A stretch of 64,000 bases of DNA, taken from Ceratotherium simum simum. Its lineage: Eukaryota > Chordata > Mammalia > Perissodactyla > Rhinocerotidae. Location of the stretch: positions 1,911,110 to 1,975,109 of the forward strand of contig NW_004454210.1 of NCBI RefSeq assembly GCF_000283155.1. The letters run 5' to 3'. This document shows, one piece after another, positions 22,742 through 32,885 of the stretch (positions are counted from its first letter, which is position 1; each line of letters starts with the position of its first letter). Both the position numbers and the translations under genes were made by a program. Below the pieces are notes generated by a model that did not search any database, had not been told where the DNA came from, and saw only the letters and a list, made by a program, of their open reading frames with translations.

Positions 22742-24134
22742 TCTGCAGATGTTGGTTTCTGATCGGATCTCATTTATCCTGTGTCAATAAATGTTGCTTA
22801 AGTGCACAAATGAATTGCAAACTTTGGCCAGCCGTTCTTCTCAAAGCCCTTCAGCTTCTGCCTCCCTTGGTCCCTGCTCTTTTGGCTTTCTCTCTCCTTC
22901 TTACCACACCACACGTACAGTCATCATTCTCAGACCTCCCCAGGCCCAACCTTTCCTAAGTCTCAACCCACCACCTTCTCCCATTCTCATTAGCCTGGCT
23001 CCAAGCCCTCAGGCAGTGGGTGCCTGGCCCATGTGGTAAGGAAGGGGCCTCATAGTGGAAGGAGGTGTGGGACTGGGGGGCTCTGGTCCCCTGCAAGGGG
23101 CAGCTGGGCTCTCCATCCCCCTGCCCACCTCACCCCAACCAGCGGCCAGTGCCTCTTCTCCCCTCATCCATGCTGGGATGGCTGCCTTACTCAGCGCCCA
23201 AGAATCCCGGCTCACACAATGCCTGGGTGCTTTCGAGGCAGGTTACTGAAACTTTAATCCCAGCTTTCCTTTTATTCCTGACCCCCTCCCCACCACAGTC
23301 TCAGTGGGCCACTCCCTTTCCCTGTCCCCAGCAGACATCAGAGTCAAGCCTTGGAGAAGGATTCCCCTTCCAGCCAGGCTCAGCCCACCGGGTGTGGGAG
23401 CCATCCCTTGGCTAGGTTGGGGTGGAGGTTCATGATGGTGGGGGCCACAGGACAGGGCGATGTCTCCTTGTCCCACTGCCACCCTCCTGGGTGCACGTCT
23501 CTCAGGCATCTGGTCCTCGGCTGTCTTCCAGTTTGGCTGCCTTCCTCCTGGCCTTCGTGCTCCAACATGCAGGAGTTTCAGGAGCGGCTTTGAGGACGCA
23601 GAGCCCAGCCTGACGCTGAGGCAGCTGGGGTGGGAGGGGCCCAGTCTCCTGCTGCCCTCTACCTCCCTCAGCTTTTGTTGGCCTCTCTCTCCTTCTCTCT
23701 GTCTTCTTTGTTTCTCTCTCTGGGTCCTGGCCCACCCAGCCCCTGGTTTCTTCCTGCCTCTGTCTGCCCCCTCCTTCTCTTTCCCTGACCCTGTTTCTGT
23801 CTGTCCCTATCGCTGTTTTGCTCCTGCGCCATATCTCTGCCTCCATCCCTGTCCGGTCTCCATCCTGTGTCTTGTTGCTTCTCCTTTTCTCTGAGGTCAT
23901 CTCTTGCTTGCAGACTTCTCGCTCCATCATCACAGATTGGAGGGGCAAGTCTCGCCCCCAATTACTTGGCAGCAGAGACATACAACAAATATCTGTTGAT
24001 GAAGATGATAATTTGAGAGAGGGACCCTTCCCCCAACCTCCCCCCACCCAATTATCCCTGCATAGGAAGCAGGGATAATTCATCACCAAGTCACTTCTTG
24101 GAGCTAAGGCAATTCAAAACCATAGAATGTTCTG
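22742..24134. other. GC-rich non-repeat DNA with a pyrimidine tract
   Basis: No family recognised. From 23.64 to 23.90 kb the plus strand is strongly C/T-rich with interspersed CTCTCT and CTGTCTGTC, which creates long, mutually overlapping open frames on both strands (up to 195 codons at 23502-24089 minus). These are Arg/Glu-rich or Ser/Pro/Leu-rich low-complexity translations with no domain, so no CDS is called. CpG is sparse. Confidence 0.45.
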
Positions 24135-24340
24135 TGAGGTCCTACCAGCCAGGTGCCAGCACTGTGCTGGGGGCTGGAATGTCTGAGTAAGACAGGTCTC
24201 CATTCTCCAAGAGTTTACAATAGAGTGGAGGTGGTGGTGGAGACAAGAACACAAACGCTGAAAAGACAGATAATGATGTAAGACAATAGTAACTGTTCAA
24301 GGCATTAATTGGAGGCTCTAATGGAACATGCAGCCAAATA
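24135..24340 (-). repeat. L2 3'-end fragment (minus strand)
   Basis: 'ccaggtgccagcactgtgct', 'gtctccattctccaagag' and 'tttacaatagagtggaggt' match the reverse complement of the L2 tail (gtgccaggcactgttc, ccctcatggagcttacattctagtgg). Further minus-strand L2 homology may continue to about 24.55 kb ('gaaacgtgagcaatggtgcag'). Confidence 0.55.
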
Positions 24341-24884
24341 TCCCCTACTGTTTTGAGGACTAAGGAGTCATCATGGGCTGAGGGAGCTGTGCAAATCCTA
24401 TGGAGGCTGTGAGAGGAGAACCAGCTGCTGAGAGCTGGATGGGATTTGTGGATGAAGTGAGTGCACGTGGGGAGCAAGGTGGCTGTTCCAGGCTGGGGAA
24501 ACGTGAGCAATGGTGCAGAGGTGGGAGCGTGCACGTAGCCAGGATCCTGGGAGATTAGCCTGCTGGTACCTCGGTGTTAGTGTTTGTGAACAAATGGGAA
24601 AAGGTTGAGAGGCCACTTGAGCCTGGATAGTGGACTGGGACTAGACCTGTTGGGCAGTAGGGAGCCAAGACAGCTTCTTGAGCGTCAGGATAATGGTCCT
24701 CAAGTAACACATTAGGAAGCAACTCCAGGCTGCAATGTTCATCCTGCTTCCTCCCTAGACACCCAAGCACCAGAGGGCTTGGACCAGGGACATTGTCCAC
24801 GTCCACAAAAGTAGCTGTGCAGATCCTGGCATGTGCCCAGGCGGCTCAGGGAAAGGACTTGTGACGGCTGTGTCACCCTATGCT
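24341..24884. other. Unassigned, possible eroded L2
   Basis: No confident family. The text around 24.45-24.55 kb is weakly L2-like on the minus strand. No exon seen. Confidence 0.3.
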
Positions 24885-25190
24885 TAAACCCTTCAGTGGC
24901 TTCTCAGGTGTCCGGGATAAAGCTTAGAAGCCATGCTGAGGTCTGCAGGCCCTGCACGGCCTGGAGCCCGTGTCCTGTTGTGTCTCCCCTCAGTGGGGTC
25001 TTCTCAGTGTACTTGATGGTCACCTGACACACTATCTCAGCCTACTACTTCCCACCCTGGGGGGCTGCACTCCGGGGCTTGCCCAGGGAAGCCTGCACTG
25101 CCCATCACACACTAGGTTTGGTCCTGCCCCTGCGTCACACTCAGGAAGGCCTGGCTCCTCGGCAGGCACCCTCAGGTGAAGCGCTTGGTT
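24885..25190 (+). repeat. L2 LINE 3' UTR fragment
   Basis: 'aacccttcagtggcttctca', 'gggataaagcttagaagcca', 'gcaggccctgcacggcctgg' and later 'cttgcccagggaagcctgca' follow the sense L2 3' region (aaacccttcaatggcttccc, ggataaagtccaaact, aaggccctgcatgatctggc). L2 is an ancient, inactive CR1-clade LINE. Non-coding here. Confidence 0.7.
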
Positions 25191-26639
25191 GCTAATTTGT
25201 GCCTGTAAAACACTTGAAAGCATAAAGGATGACACCAGTGAAGAATGCAGCTGCTAATCCTGGTGTCTCTTGAGTCAGAGGAGGAGGTGGGGAGAGGACA
25301 GCCCCAAGAAACTCCTGGGCCGGTTTCCTTTCCGTCCTCAGGAGATCTGACCCTATGGTCTGCGCCCACTGGGAGGGCCCCAGAAGACCCCTTTTCCAGG
25401 AAGCTCCCTCTGAGCAGTGCCCCAGTCCTGGTTGCTTCTGTCCCTCAGAGGAGTTGGAGAGAGGACCCAGTGGAGGATCAGGAGACCCGGCTCCAACTTC
25501 CAAAATGGCTGTGAGGTCTGCAAAAGTCACTTCTTGTATCTGAACGCCCATGGCGACAAGAAACTGAAGGCCCACCTCAAGGCAACTTAAACAAGAGAGT
25601 TTGTCTTCTCACAAAGCAGGGAGCCCTGACGTCAGCTGGCTATCCAGGGTGGATTGATCTAACAGGCCAACAACCCCTCAACCTTCAAGAACTAGGGACC
25701 TCTCATCCTTCCTCTGCTAGCACAGCACTTGGCAGTGTCTCCCTCGGGGTGGTAAGTGGTAAACCAGCATCTGGTGAACAAGTAGGGAGGTTCCCTCTCC
25801 TTCTGTAAAACTTTCCCTTATGTCCCTAGGTCCCATTGACCAAGACTGGGTGACACGCTCAGGCCAGGGGAGTGAGACTATGTCACTGGCTTGCCTCCTT
25901 GGCTGTCAGAGGAAAACTGTGGGCACGCTGTGATTGTCCTGGTGATGCGGGTGCTGTGGCATTTGGTGGGGGCTGGACATCCTATAATGCATGGGATGGT
26001 TTGCATCCTCCATGACCTTTGAATGTCATGCCAGCCATTCATGGAGCTGAAAAACCTGCTTTTTATTCTCCAAGCCTAGGACCTAACTCCATTTATAGAC
26101 GTGTTCTTGCCTAAGACTTACCAGGTAAATTGAGGGAAGATTCTCTGTGGTTTAGAGCCACCTGTCACTTCTGAAAGTCCCAAAGCCTGGGCAGTGCAGC
26201 TTCACAGGGTGTGAGTGACCGCAGACCCTCAGGTCACTCTGCATCTGCCGCTGTCTCAGGCCATCCTCTGGAGTGGTCTTGCTTGACCATGTACGTATCA
26301 AAACACAATGATCTTGCTAGAAATTGCTCTTTTTGTATTTCTCTTTCATGTTAGTTATGACATTCTGTTGATTTTTTTCTCTAAAACTGCATCATCTATG
26401 GATTTCACTTCAGGATAGCAAAGAGGGCAGCTCAAAATGTTTGCTATCAAAAGAGGTATTGGGTTTGAGAAAGTGGTGAGCCCCTGGCTTTGACTAATAG
26501 AGTTTGTACCAGGGAATGAGGGTGGGGCATCCTCCTTGATCACCTGGGATGATGAACTTCAGGACAAAATTGGGAGTTTCCAGCAACAGAGAGGGGGGTG
26601 GGGTGGAATGTCAGCTGAGAAGCCACCAACGTGCCTGCT
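25191..26639. other. Mostly unassigned; possible LTR relic at 25.56-25.90 kb
   Basis: Between 25,560 and 25,900 the order 'aggcaacttaaacaagagag', 'ttgtcttctcacaaagcagg', 'aaaactttcccttatgtccc' and 'ccattgaccaagactgggtg' resembles an ancient LTR in minus orientation, too diverged to name. An 8-bp palindromic CRE sits at 25627. The remainder to 26.6 kb is unrecognised and includes an AT-rich patch at 26.29-26.45 kb. Confidence 0.35.
25627..25634. promoter_or_regulatory. Full palindromic CRE motif TGACGTCA
   Basis: An exact TGACGTCA, the consensus for CREB/ATF binding, immediately followed by an E-box CAGCTG (25633-25638, overlapping). A single 8-mer is expected about once per 65 kb by chance, and more rarely when CpG is depleted. 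There is no CpG island or promoter context, and the surrounding DNA may be an old LTR. Function is only a possibility. Confidence 0.25.
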
Positions 26640-26785
26640 ACGCTTATCCCACTGGAGCCTCAATTTGCTCATCTGTGAAATAGGGTGATAATTTCAGCTC
26701 TGGCCACCTCCTCCCGTGTGAGACTCTAACACGGATCTGTGCAAGTGCCTGGAGAGGGATCAATTGTTGATCGAGTGCAATGCAC
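26640..26785 (+). repeat. MIR SINE fragment
   Basis: 'ggagcctcaatttgctcatc' and 'tgtgaaatagggtgataatt' match MIR (cctcagtttcctcatctgtaaaatggggataata), followed by an eroded tail. Non-coding. Confidence 0.65.
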
Positions 26786-27324
26786 AGCTGTGCCCCTGGA
26801 GTCCTGCATACCTTTAGCTGTTTTATTGATCTCTTCTCATGCCCTCAAGAACCCGTGTCCCCACAATCATGCATTTTAGCTCCAGATTCATTACTGTTAT
26901 TAACATCAAATAGAAATACAGTTACCAAAGCATCCCGCAAGTCCGCCAAATTGTGGTGCTTCCTACCCCACTTTCCCGGGAGGCCAGCACATCCTCCGGG
27001 CTGCCCCTCCCAGGATAAGCTGCCTGCTGACAGGCCCTGTATTCAGTAGAAAAGAAACTAATGGGGTGGTGAAATTCCAGGTAACAAGAAAAGTGGAGAT
27101 GATGCACACGCTGCCTGGAGTCCACTCTGCTCTCAAGACCTGTCTTGGTCCCTCTGGAATTCCACTTCTAGAGATTTAGACGCTGGCTTTCAGGTTCTCC
27201 CAGGAGGAAGTGGGGTGGTGGGGGGCGCTTTGGGGATGCCACAGCTTGCTTCAGTGGGGCGGGGGTAGGGTGAGTCTTGATCTTGTTCTGAAATCACACA
27301 GCGGTCAAAAGCAAGGCCGACCCA
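26786..27324. other. Unassigned GC-moderate DNA
   Basis: No repeat, exon or RNA recognised. Short frames on both strands overlap without domains. Confidence 0.35.
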
Positions 27325-27475
27325 GTGCCTGGATTCAAGTGCCGGAGCCACACGCTTAACCACTGTGTCTCAGTTTCCTCCTCTACAAATGGGGTAATAA
27401 CACACCATTGGATTAAAACAAACAATGTATATCAAGCTTTAGAACTGTGCCTGACACAGTACGATCTAGCCATTA
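27325..27475 (+). repeat. MIR SINE fragment
   Basis: 'gattcaagtgccggagccac' precedes 'tgtctcagtttcctcctcta' and 'caaatggggtaataacacac', and the tail 'agaactgtgcctgacacagt' matches MIR's 'agaacagtgcctggcacatagt'. Confidence 0.7.
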
Positions 27476-27904
27476 GCTGACTCTTCGTCGCTGACACATG
27501 AAGTTCTGGGGCTGGGAGCAGCATGCTGCTGGGGTACCTCTATCCTTTGCTGGGCCCAGGAGCTGTAATCGTAGGGATCATGACTCACAGGTACTCTGGG
27601 GGAGCCGCCTCGGAAACTCTGCTTCCCCTCCCAGGCCGGGGGTGGCTGGGCCCGTGGCATGACCTCAGTCAGGAGGAATGAGGGGCGCGGAGTCTGTAGA
27701 GCTGAGTGTAGGTCCCTGCCTACCCTGGGGGCCCTCCTGGCCCCGCCTTGTACCTGCACCCTAGCAGGTGACCCATAGGCAGCAGGGGTCTGCTGAGAGT
27801 CTGCTGACCACAGGGGTCACCTCAGTGACTCACTGTGGCCTCTTGATCCAGACCCAGTGAATGGGATCCCCCCCCAGCCCCTCCCTTCTGCAACCCCAGC
27901 CTCA

Positions 27905-28075
27905 GAAGCACCATTGACTGACCTTTGGCTGAGACCTCAAGCAGGCCTCTGACTGCTGTGTGACCTTGACCTTTGACTGACCTCTGACCCTGGCCACAGA
28001 CTAACTCCCTGGCTCAGATAGTTCCAGTTCTTGTCTCTGGCTGTAGCCCTGGCCCTGGCTACAGACTGACCTGTC
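27905..28075 (-). repeat. Degenerate copy of the 24-bp minisatellite motif
   Basis: Read on the minus strand, units begin TCTGTAGCCAGG, TCTGAGCCAGG, TCTGTGGCCAGG and TCAGAGGCC, each followed by a G-rich half ending near TCAG or TTAG. This is the motif of the array at 22.65 kb in opposite orientation. On the plus strand the decay yields many TGACC half sites, including an adjacent pair TGACCTTGACCT at 27961-27972 (a DR0 of the nuclear-receptor half site). Confidence 0.6.
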
Positions 28076-28534
28076 TTCCAGACATGGAAGGCACTCAGGG
28101 GTTTCTGGGATGAAGACCCTCTCTCTGTACCACTTGTCCCTCCCTTCTGATCCCCGGGGTCCAGGCTGGGGTGTTCCATCTGCCTGGAAGCCAGGCTCCC
28201 TGAAGGTGGAGAGTGCCTGCCTGGCCCCCCTTGCTGGGAGCGGTCACTTGGAGAGGGGACCTTGGCCTGGGAGAAGAAGATGCTGAGTTATCCCTTCAGT
28301 CACTTGTCAGTGATGTCCACTGAGGAGCATCCTTCCTCCTGCCCCTTCTCACTGCAGCTCCCAGATGGAAGGGATCAAGCCCCCATTAACCGGGGGGCTC
28401 CCTAAGATTAGCATCAGAGCTCCCCAGTTGGACTAGATTTCTTGAGCACCGGGCCATGTCTCTTCCGTCAGATGGGAGATCCCCTAGAGCGGCAGTTGTA
28501 TCTCAATCACCCAAGGGGGGTCCCTAAGGAGGGG
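28076..28534. other. Unassigned GC-rich DNA
   Basis: Nothing recognised. No CpG island. Confidence 0.35.
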
Positions 28535-28765
28535 ATAAGAGCAGCTTGGGTGCTAGCGCTGTGCAAACTTGGATTCAAATCTTGGCTCCATCGTTTATTA
28601 GCTGTCTGTCCTTGGCCCCTCTCTTAACCTCTCTGAGTTCAGTTCCGTCACCTGCAAAATGGGGCCAGTGACATTACACACCTCACAGTCGTGAGGATTC
28701 GATGGGACTAGCACTGGGTGTCGTACTGCTTGGCACGTGAGGTGCTCAGCGGACATCTGAGGTCG
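28535..28765 (+). repeat. Near-complete MIR SINE
   Basis: Contains 'cttggattcaaatcttggct', 'ttattagctgtctgtccttg', 'acctctctgagttcagttcc', 'cacctgcaaaatggggccag' and 'cctcacagtcgtgaggattc', then a tail of 'cttggcacgtgaggtgctca'. All MIR landmarks are in order, and it is one of the better preserved MIRs in the window. Confidence 0.85.
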
Positions 28766-30736
28766 TGGATATTGTGTTGTCATCATGTTAGGGGTCCCAC
28801 AAGGGCCAGGAGACTCAGTGAGGTGAGATCTTCACCCCCACAGAACCAGGCTTTCCTCACTGCATAGGGATCAGATGGCAGTGTCTATGCTGGCCTCCCC
28901 TGCCACCCTTGCTCCTTGTGGTTTCTCAGGGGCTCTGGGCCTGCAGGGCTTGGTCTAGCCTCTACACAGAGCCCCTCCCTGCCCTTCATCCTAAGAAGAC
29001 CTCTCCTCCCTGGCCTCACCTTCCTACATCTGCCCATTTTTCCTGGGTTACCCGACCCGGCCCACCCCTTCCAGGAAGCCTCCTGGCTTGACGTCTGCCA
29101 GGGCTTGGCTCTCTGAAGCTAAGTCACACAAGCCAGGGCTGGTCCTCCACTACTGATGGCCTTGCCGTGATCCTTGGCTGCCCGGCTCTCCGGAGACAGT
29201 GAGGAGGGTTTGGTTTCTTTTTCTCTCTTTTCAATTAAGTCATTTTGAATCACTCCATTTGGCCACTTAAGGCTTTCTCCTTAGTGAGGCCTGATTCATT
29301 AAGACAACAGGACAGGTACCAAGGTCAGCCACGACCTCATGAGCCAGGGCACCCTCCCTGAGGGCGGGCTGGGGGTCCTGCCCGCAGATCATTACTCAGG
29401 AGAGAGAGAAGATCAAGGCAGACACTCCCATGCATGCCTCAGGACTCACCTCTGGGGAGAGAATGAGAAAACCAGGATATGATGCCCCATGGGGTCACTT
29501 GGCCAAAGCAAGGTATAAAATCAGGCTGCTCAGGAGACTGGGGCACCCACTTTTTCAATCAGTCACAAGCATTCTTCAAGGGTCTCCTAGATGTCAGGTT
29601 TTGGGGGAGGATGAAAAGACAGTTCTATAACTCCTGGAGACTCCCTTTTTACCTTGGCTGTTGGGAAACTCAGATATGATTTTAATCCTTAATCATAATG
29701 ATTCAGCCTTGATGTTTGGCTTATTTGTATCTTTCTCCTCTTGAATTTTCAATTATTATTATTACTTTTTGTTAGTAGCAGCATTATATGCATGTAGTTT
29801 GCTGTAAGCTGCCTCATGTCCTCTCTGGAAGTAAACAGAGCGTAAATAAAACGTCAAAGAGTGGGGTCCAGAGGAGCTCACAGATCACTATGGGGGACTC
29901 ATGGGAACATCCTCTTTCCTTCTCTCTTGGTTGAAGGTAACTGCAAGCTACAAGGTGTGGAAAAAGTGAATTTTCTGGGGCCCAAAGACCCAGAAACAAA
30001 TTGCAGCTGCAGCCTCTGGTTGGGGTGAGAAGGAGTGGCAGGGCCTGGGCCCCAACTGCAGCTCTCTGTGGAGGGAAAGGGTCCTGGTTTTAGGGCCACA
30101 AGCCCTGACTTTTGGCCTCAGCTCCACCTCTCTCTGGCAGTGGGGCCCTGGGTGGATCCTCCTGCCCTTGTGGGCCTCTGTTTATCTGGGTGTCCAATGG
30201 ATGTGATGAGGGCCCCCACCTTGGCTTTCGTGGGGCATCTCTGTGGCTCCCCTGAGCCGTGGGTGAATGTTAATGATTTCTCTGACCAGGGCTGGTTTGC
30301 ACACTGCTCTTGCTGCTCAAAGAAGGAACTGGGAGGGTTTACTCAGACTCCAGGCCTGGAAAGGCCCTCTACTCCCAGCTCCTAGAAAAGAAACCCTGTG
30401 TTATAAGAATGGTTGCTGCCCAGCCCCAGAGATACCTGCTCCTGACCTGAGGCCCAGTGTCCTCTGGGCACGGCCTCCTCCACTGGCCTAGGTCCCTCCA
30501 TGTCACACTCTCAGCATCCCAGAGTGACCGAGCATGTGTGTCAGAGCCGCCAGACTCCCTTGGAGCAGGCGCCTGCTTCTCAGTGTGGGGCACCCTCCCT
30601 AGGCTCTGAGCAAAAGGAGCCTGCTGAGTGAGCCAAAGGGAGCTTCCGGGAGTGTCTCCTGACCTAGAAATGGGCTCAGTGGGCCCTGACACACCTGCCT
30701 CCCAGAGACGGTGTGCAGACAGCATCACGGGCACAG
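28766..30736. other. Mostly unassigned; AT-rich island at 29.21-29.33 kb
   Basis: About 2 kb with few repeats. A short minus-strand L2-like tail ('cattcttcaagggtctccta', 29.55-29.64 kb) is possible. A compact block at 29,215-29,330 contains 'ttcaattaagtcattttgaa' and 'cttaaggctttctccttagt', is AT-rich within GC-rich surroundings and belongs to no repeat I know. It is a modest conserved non-coding candidate. No exon is supported. Confidence 0.35.
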
Positions 30737-30925
30737 TCAACGTTTACTGAGCACACGGCATGAGCCACCACTGAGCTAAACACCTTGTTTAGTCCACACA
30801 ACAGCCCCGTAAGTTAGGCAGCATCATTAGCTTAATTTTACAAAAAGGGAAAGTGAGACACAAAGAGATTGTAGCAGACAGCTAGGAAATGGTAGATTAT
30901 CAAAGTTCTCTTAACCATTACAAGC
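30737..30925 (-). repeat. MIR SINE (minus strand)
   Basis: In plus order: 'caacgtttactgagcacac', 'agtccacacaacagccccgt', 'aagttaggcagcatcattag', 'aaaaagggaaagtgagacac' and 'gtagcagacagctaggaaat', the reverse complement of MIR (tttattgagc, cctcacaacaaccctatgagg, tacagatgaggaaactgaggc). Confidence 0.8.
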
Positions 30926-31960
30926 TCTCATTCACTAATTCATTCATTCCACAAGTGTTTATTGAGTCCCTACTCTGTGCCTGGTGTTAAAGAATGAAAC
31001 AGGCTAAGAGCTCTGCCCACCTGGAGTTGACTTTCCACAAGGAGGAGAAAGACAGTAAAAGCACACACAGCAGACAAGTAAATTGTACAGCATGTTAGAA
31101 GGTAGTAAGTGGTATGGGGAAGGATAAAGGAGAGTAAAATGGACCAGGGATGCTGGGGGAGGGGAGGGTGGCCATTTATGTGGGATGGCCAAGGAAGGCC
31201 TCATTCCAGTAAAGACTCCAAGGGGGCGAGGGAGGGAGCCACGTGGCCACCTGGGAGAAAGACTGTCTAGGCCCTGAGAGGCCAGCGAGCCTGGCGCGTG
31301 TAAAGACAGCCAGGTGGCGAGTGTGGCTGGAGGGAGGCTGAAGGCCAGGATGGAGAGAGAGGGAATGGGGGACAGAGTGTGCAGGGCCCTGGAGGCCATC
31401 GTAAGGCCCCACCCCCCACCCCCAAAACCAACTTGGTTTTATTGTACCTACAGGAGGATGGCTGTATCACCGGGGCTTTGGCTTCTACTTTGAAATCAGT
31501 GGGCAGCCCCGACAGAGTTCTGAGCACGGAGGGACCTGATCTGACTTTATGTTTACAAAGGACCCTCTTACTGCAGTGGGGAGAGCTGATGGTAGGGGGT
31601 CAAGGGCAGGCTCCTGCAATGGTCCAGGGGAGACCATGGGGCCTGGACTAGCAAGGGAGAAGTGTGGTGAGAAAAAGTGTGATTCTGGATCTGTTTTGAA
31701 GGTTGAGCTGGATTGGATGTGGAGTGGGAGAGAATGAGAGGAGCCAAAATTTGTGGCCTGCACAGCTAGAAGGATGAGTTACTGAGGTACGGGGTGGAGA
31801 AGGTTCTTTTCTGGTGTGTGGGGATGCTCAGTGTTCAGTCTTGGCGGGTGGAGTTTGAGCTGCTTATGGCGCATCCCGGGCAGAGCTGTTGAGCGAGCAG
31901 TTGGACCTGTGGGTCTGGAGTGCAGAAGAGGTACAGGCTGAGGACTTGTCTCTGGGTGCC
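30926..31960 (-). repeat. Long L2 LINE 3' region (minus strand)
   Basis: Over 1 kb colinear with the reverse complement of L2: 'attcattcattccacaagtg', 'gatggccaaggaaggcctca', 'gcgagtgtggctggagggag', 'gcagggccctggaggccatc', 'gggacctgatctgactttat', 'aatggtccaggggagaccat', 'attggatgtggagtgggaga' and 'gagcagttggacctgtgggt'. It reaches from the L2 tail into the reverse-transcriptase end. Stops on every frame. It is the longest uninterrupted L2 in the window. Confidence 0.85.
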
Positions 31961-32159
31961 CCACTGTCAGAGCAGGACAGGCCCTTAGGGGCTGCTGAGG
32001 AGAAGGAGCAGTGAGAGGTCAGGCCACGCACGCAGGAGGTGAGAGGCAGGGCTGGGACTAGCCCTCCATGCTATTCCTGAGGAGAGGAGCTCCTGCGTCC
32101 GCACCCACTGCCTCCAGCGACAGCCAGGACAGGAAGGGGCTGGGGCTTGCTGAGTCCAC

Positions 32160-32255
32160 AAGCCCTCTAACAGAGAAGGAAACTGAGGCCCATGTGACTT
32201 GCCTAGGCTGACAAGGACAAGCGGCAGAGCTAGAACCCAGGCCTCCCTAACGCGG
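32160..32255 (-). repeat. MIR SINE core fragment
   Basis: 'agagaaggaaactgaggccc', 'atgtgacttgcctaggctga' and 'cagagctagaacccaggcct' are reverse-complement MIR landmarks. Confidence 0.65.
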
Positions 32256-32694
32256 GGTTCAGAGATTTGTGCATGACAAGATAGCACTCGCGGAAGTGCC
32301 CTGACAGGTCTGGAATGTGGGAGTGAGTGTGGTGGTGATTATTATTGTGCCCCATTGGCTGGCCAGGGGTGCATTTTGGCAGGATTGCCCTCTCACCCAG
32401 TGAGCTCTGGGGACCAGCTCACGCTCTTCCTGCTGGGAGAGGCCCAGGCCCCTGGGTGGGGGCCCCACGCTCAATCCCTGCCTCCCTGATTCATTCCAGC
32501 TCTCCTGGCGGCCTGAGTCACCTTCTTTCCAGGCGAGAGCTGCCTATTTGGCGAATCCCTGGATCATGGGCTGAGAAATGGGAACTCGAGCCCAGGGTTT
32601 GTCCTGGGCATAGGTGAGCCAGACAGCCAACCCACACCTGCCCCAGATCCCTGCCCCAGCCTGGAATTCACTCATTTATCCATCTATCCATCCA
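32256..32694. other. Unassigned GC-rich DNA
   Basis: No family or gene recognised. A short run 'tatccatctatccatccatc' near 32.68 kb leads into the next MIR. Confidence 0.35.
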
Positions 32695-32885
32695 TCCAGC
32701 AATTCCTGAGTAACCATCTCCATTCAATGGCTCAGTGTTGTGCGCTTTACAAACCATTTTCAAATAGCCCAATTTTGCAGATGAGAAGACTGAGGCTCAG
32801 AGAAGGAAGGCTGGTTCAAGAATGCCCAGCTTCTTAATAGGAGAGCCAGGGTGCAGACCCAGACTGTCTGACTCTGCGAGCACTT
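32695..32885 (-). repeat. MIR SINE (minus strand)
   Basis: 'gcgctttacaaaccattttc', 'ttgcagatgagaagactgag', 'gctcagagaaggaaggctgg' and 'agggtgcagacccagactgt' follow MIR in reverse complement. Confidence 0.75.

Noticed and set aside
23502..24089. 195-codon minus-strand frame, Arg/Glu-rich
   Set aside because: It is the complement of a C/T-rich tract; the charged composition is a direct effect of GA-rich sequence. Overlapped by a 144-codon frame on the other strand.
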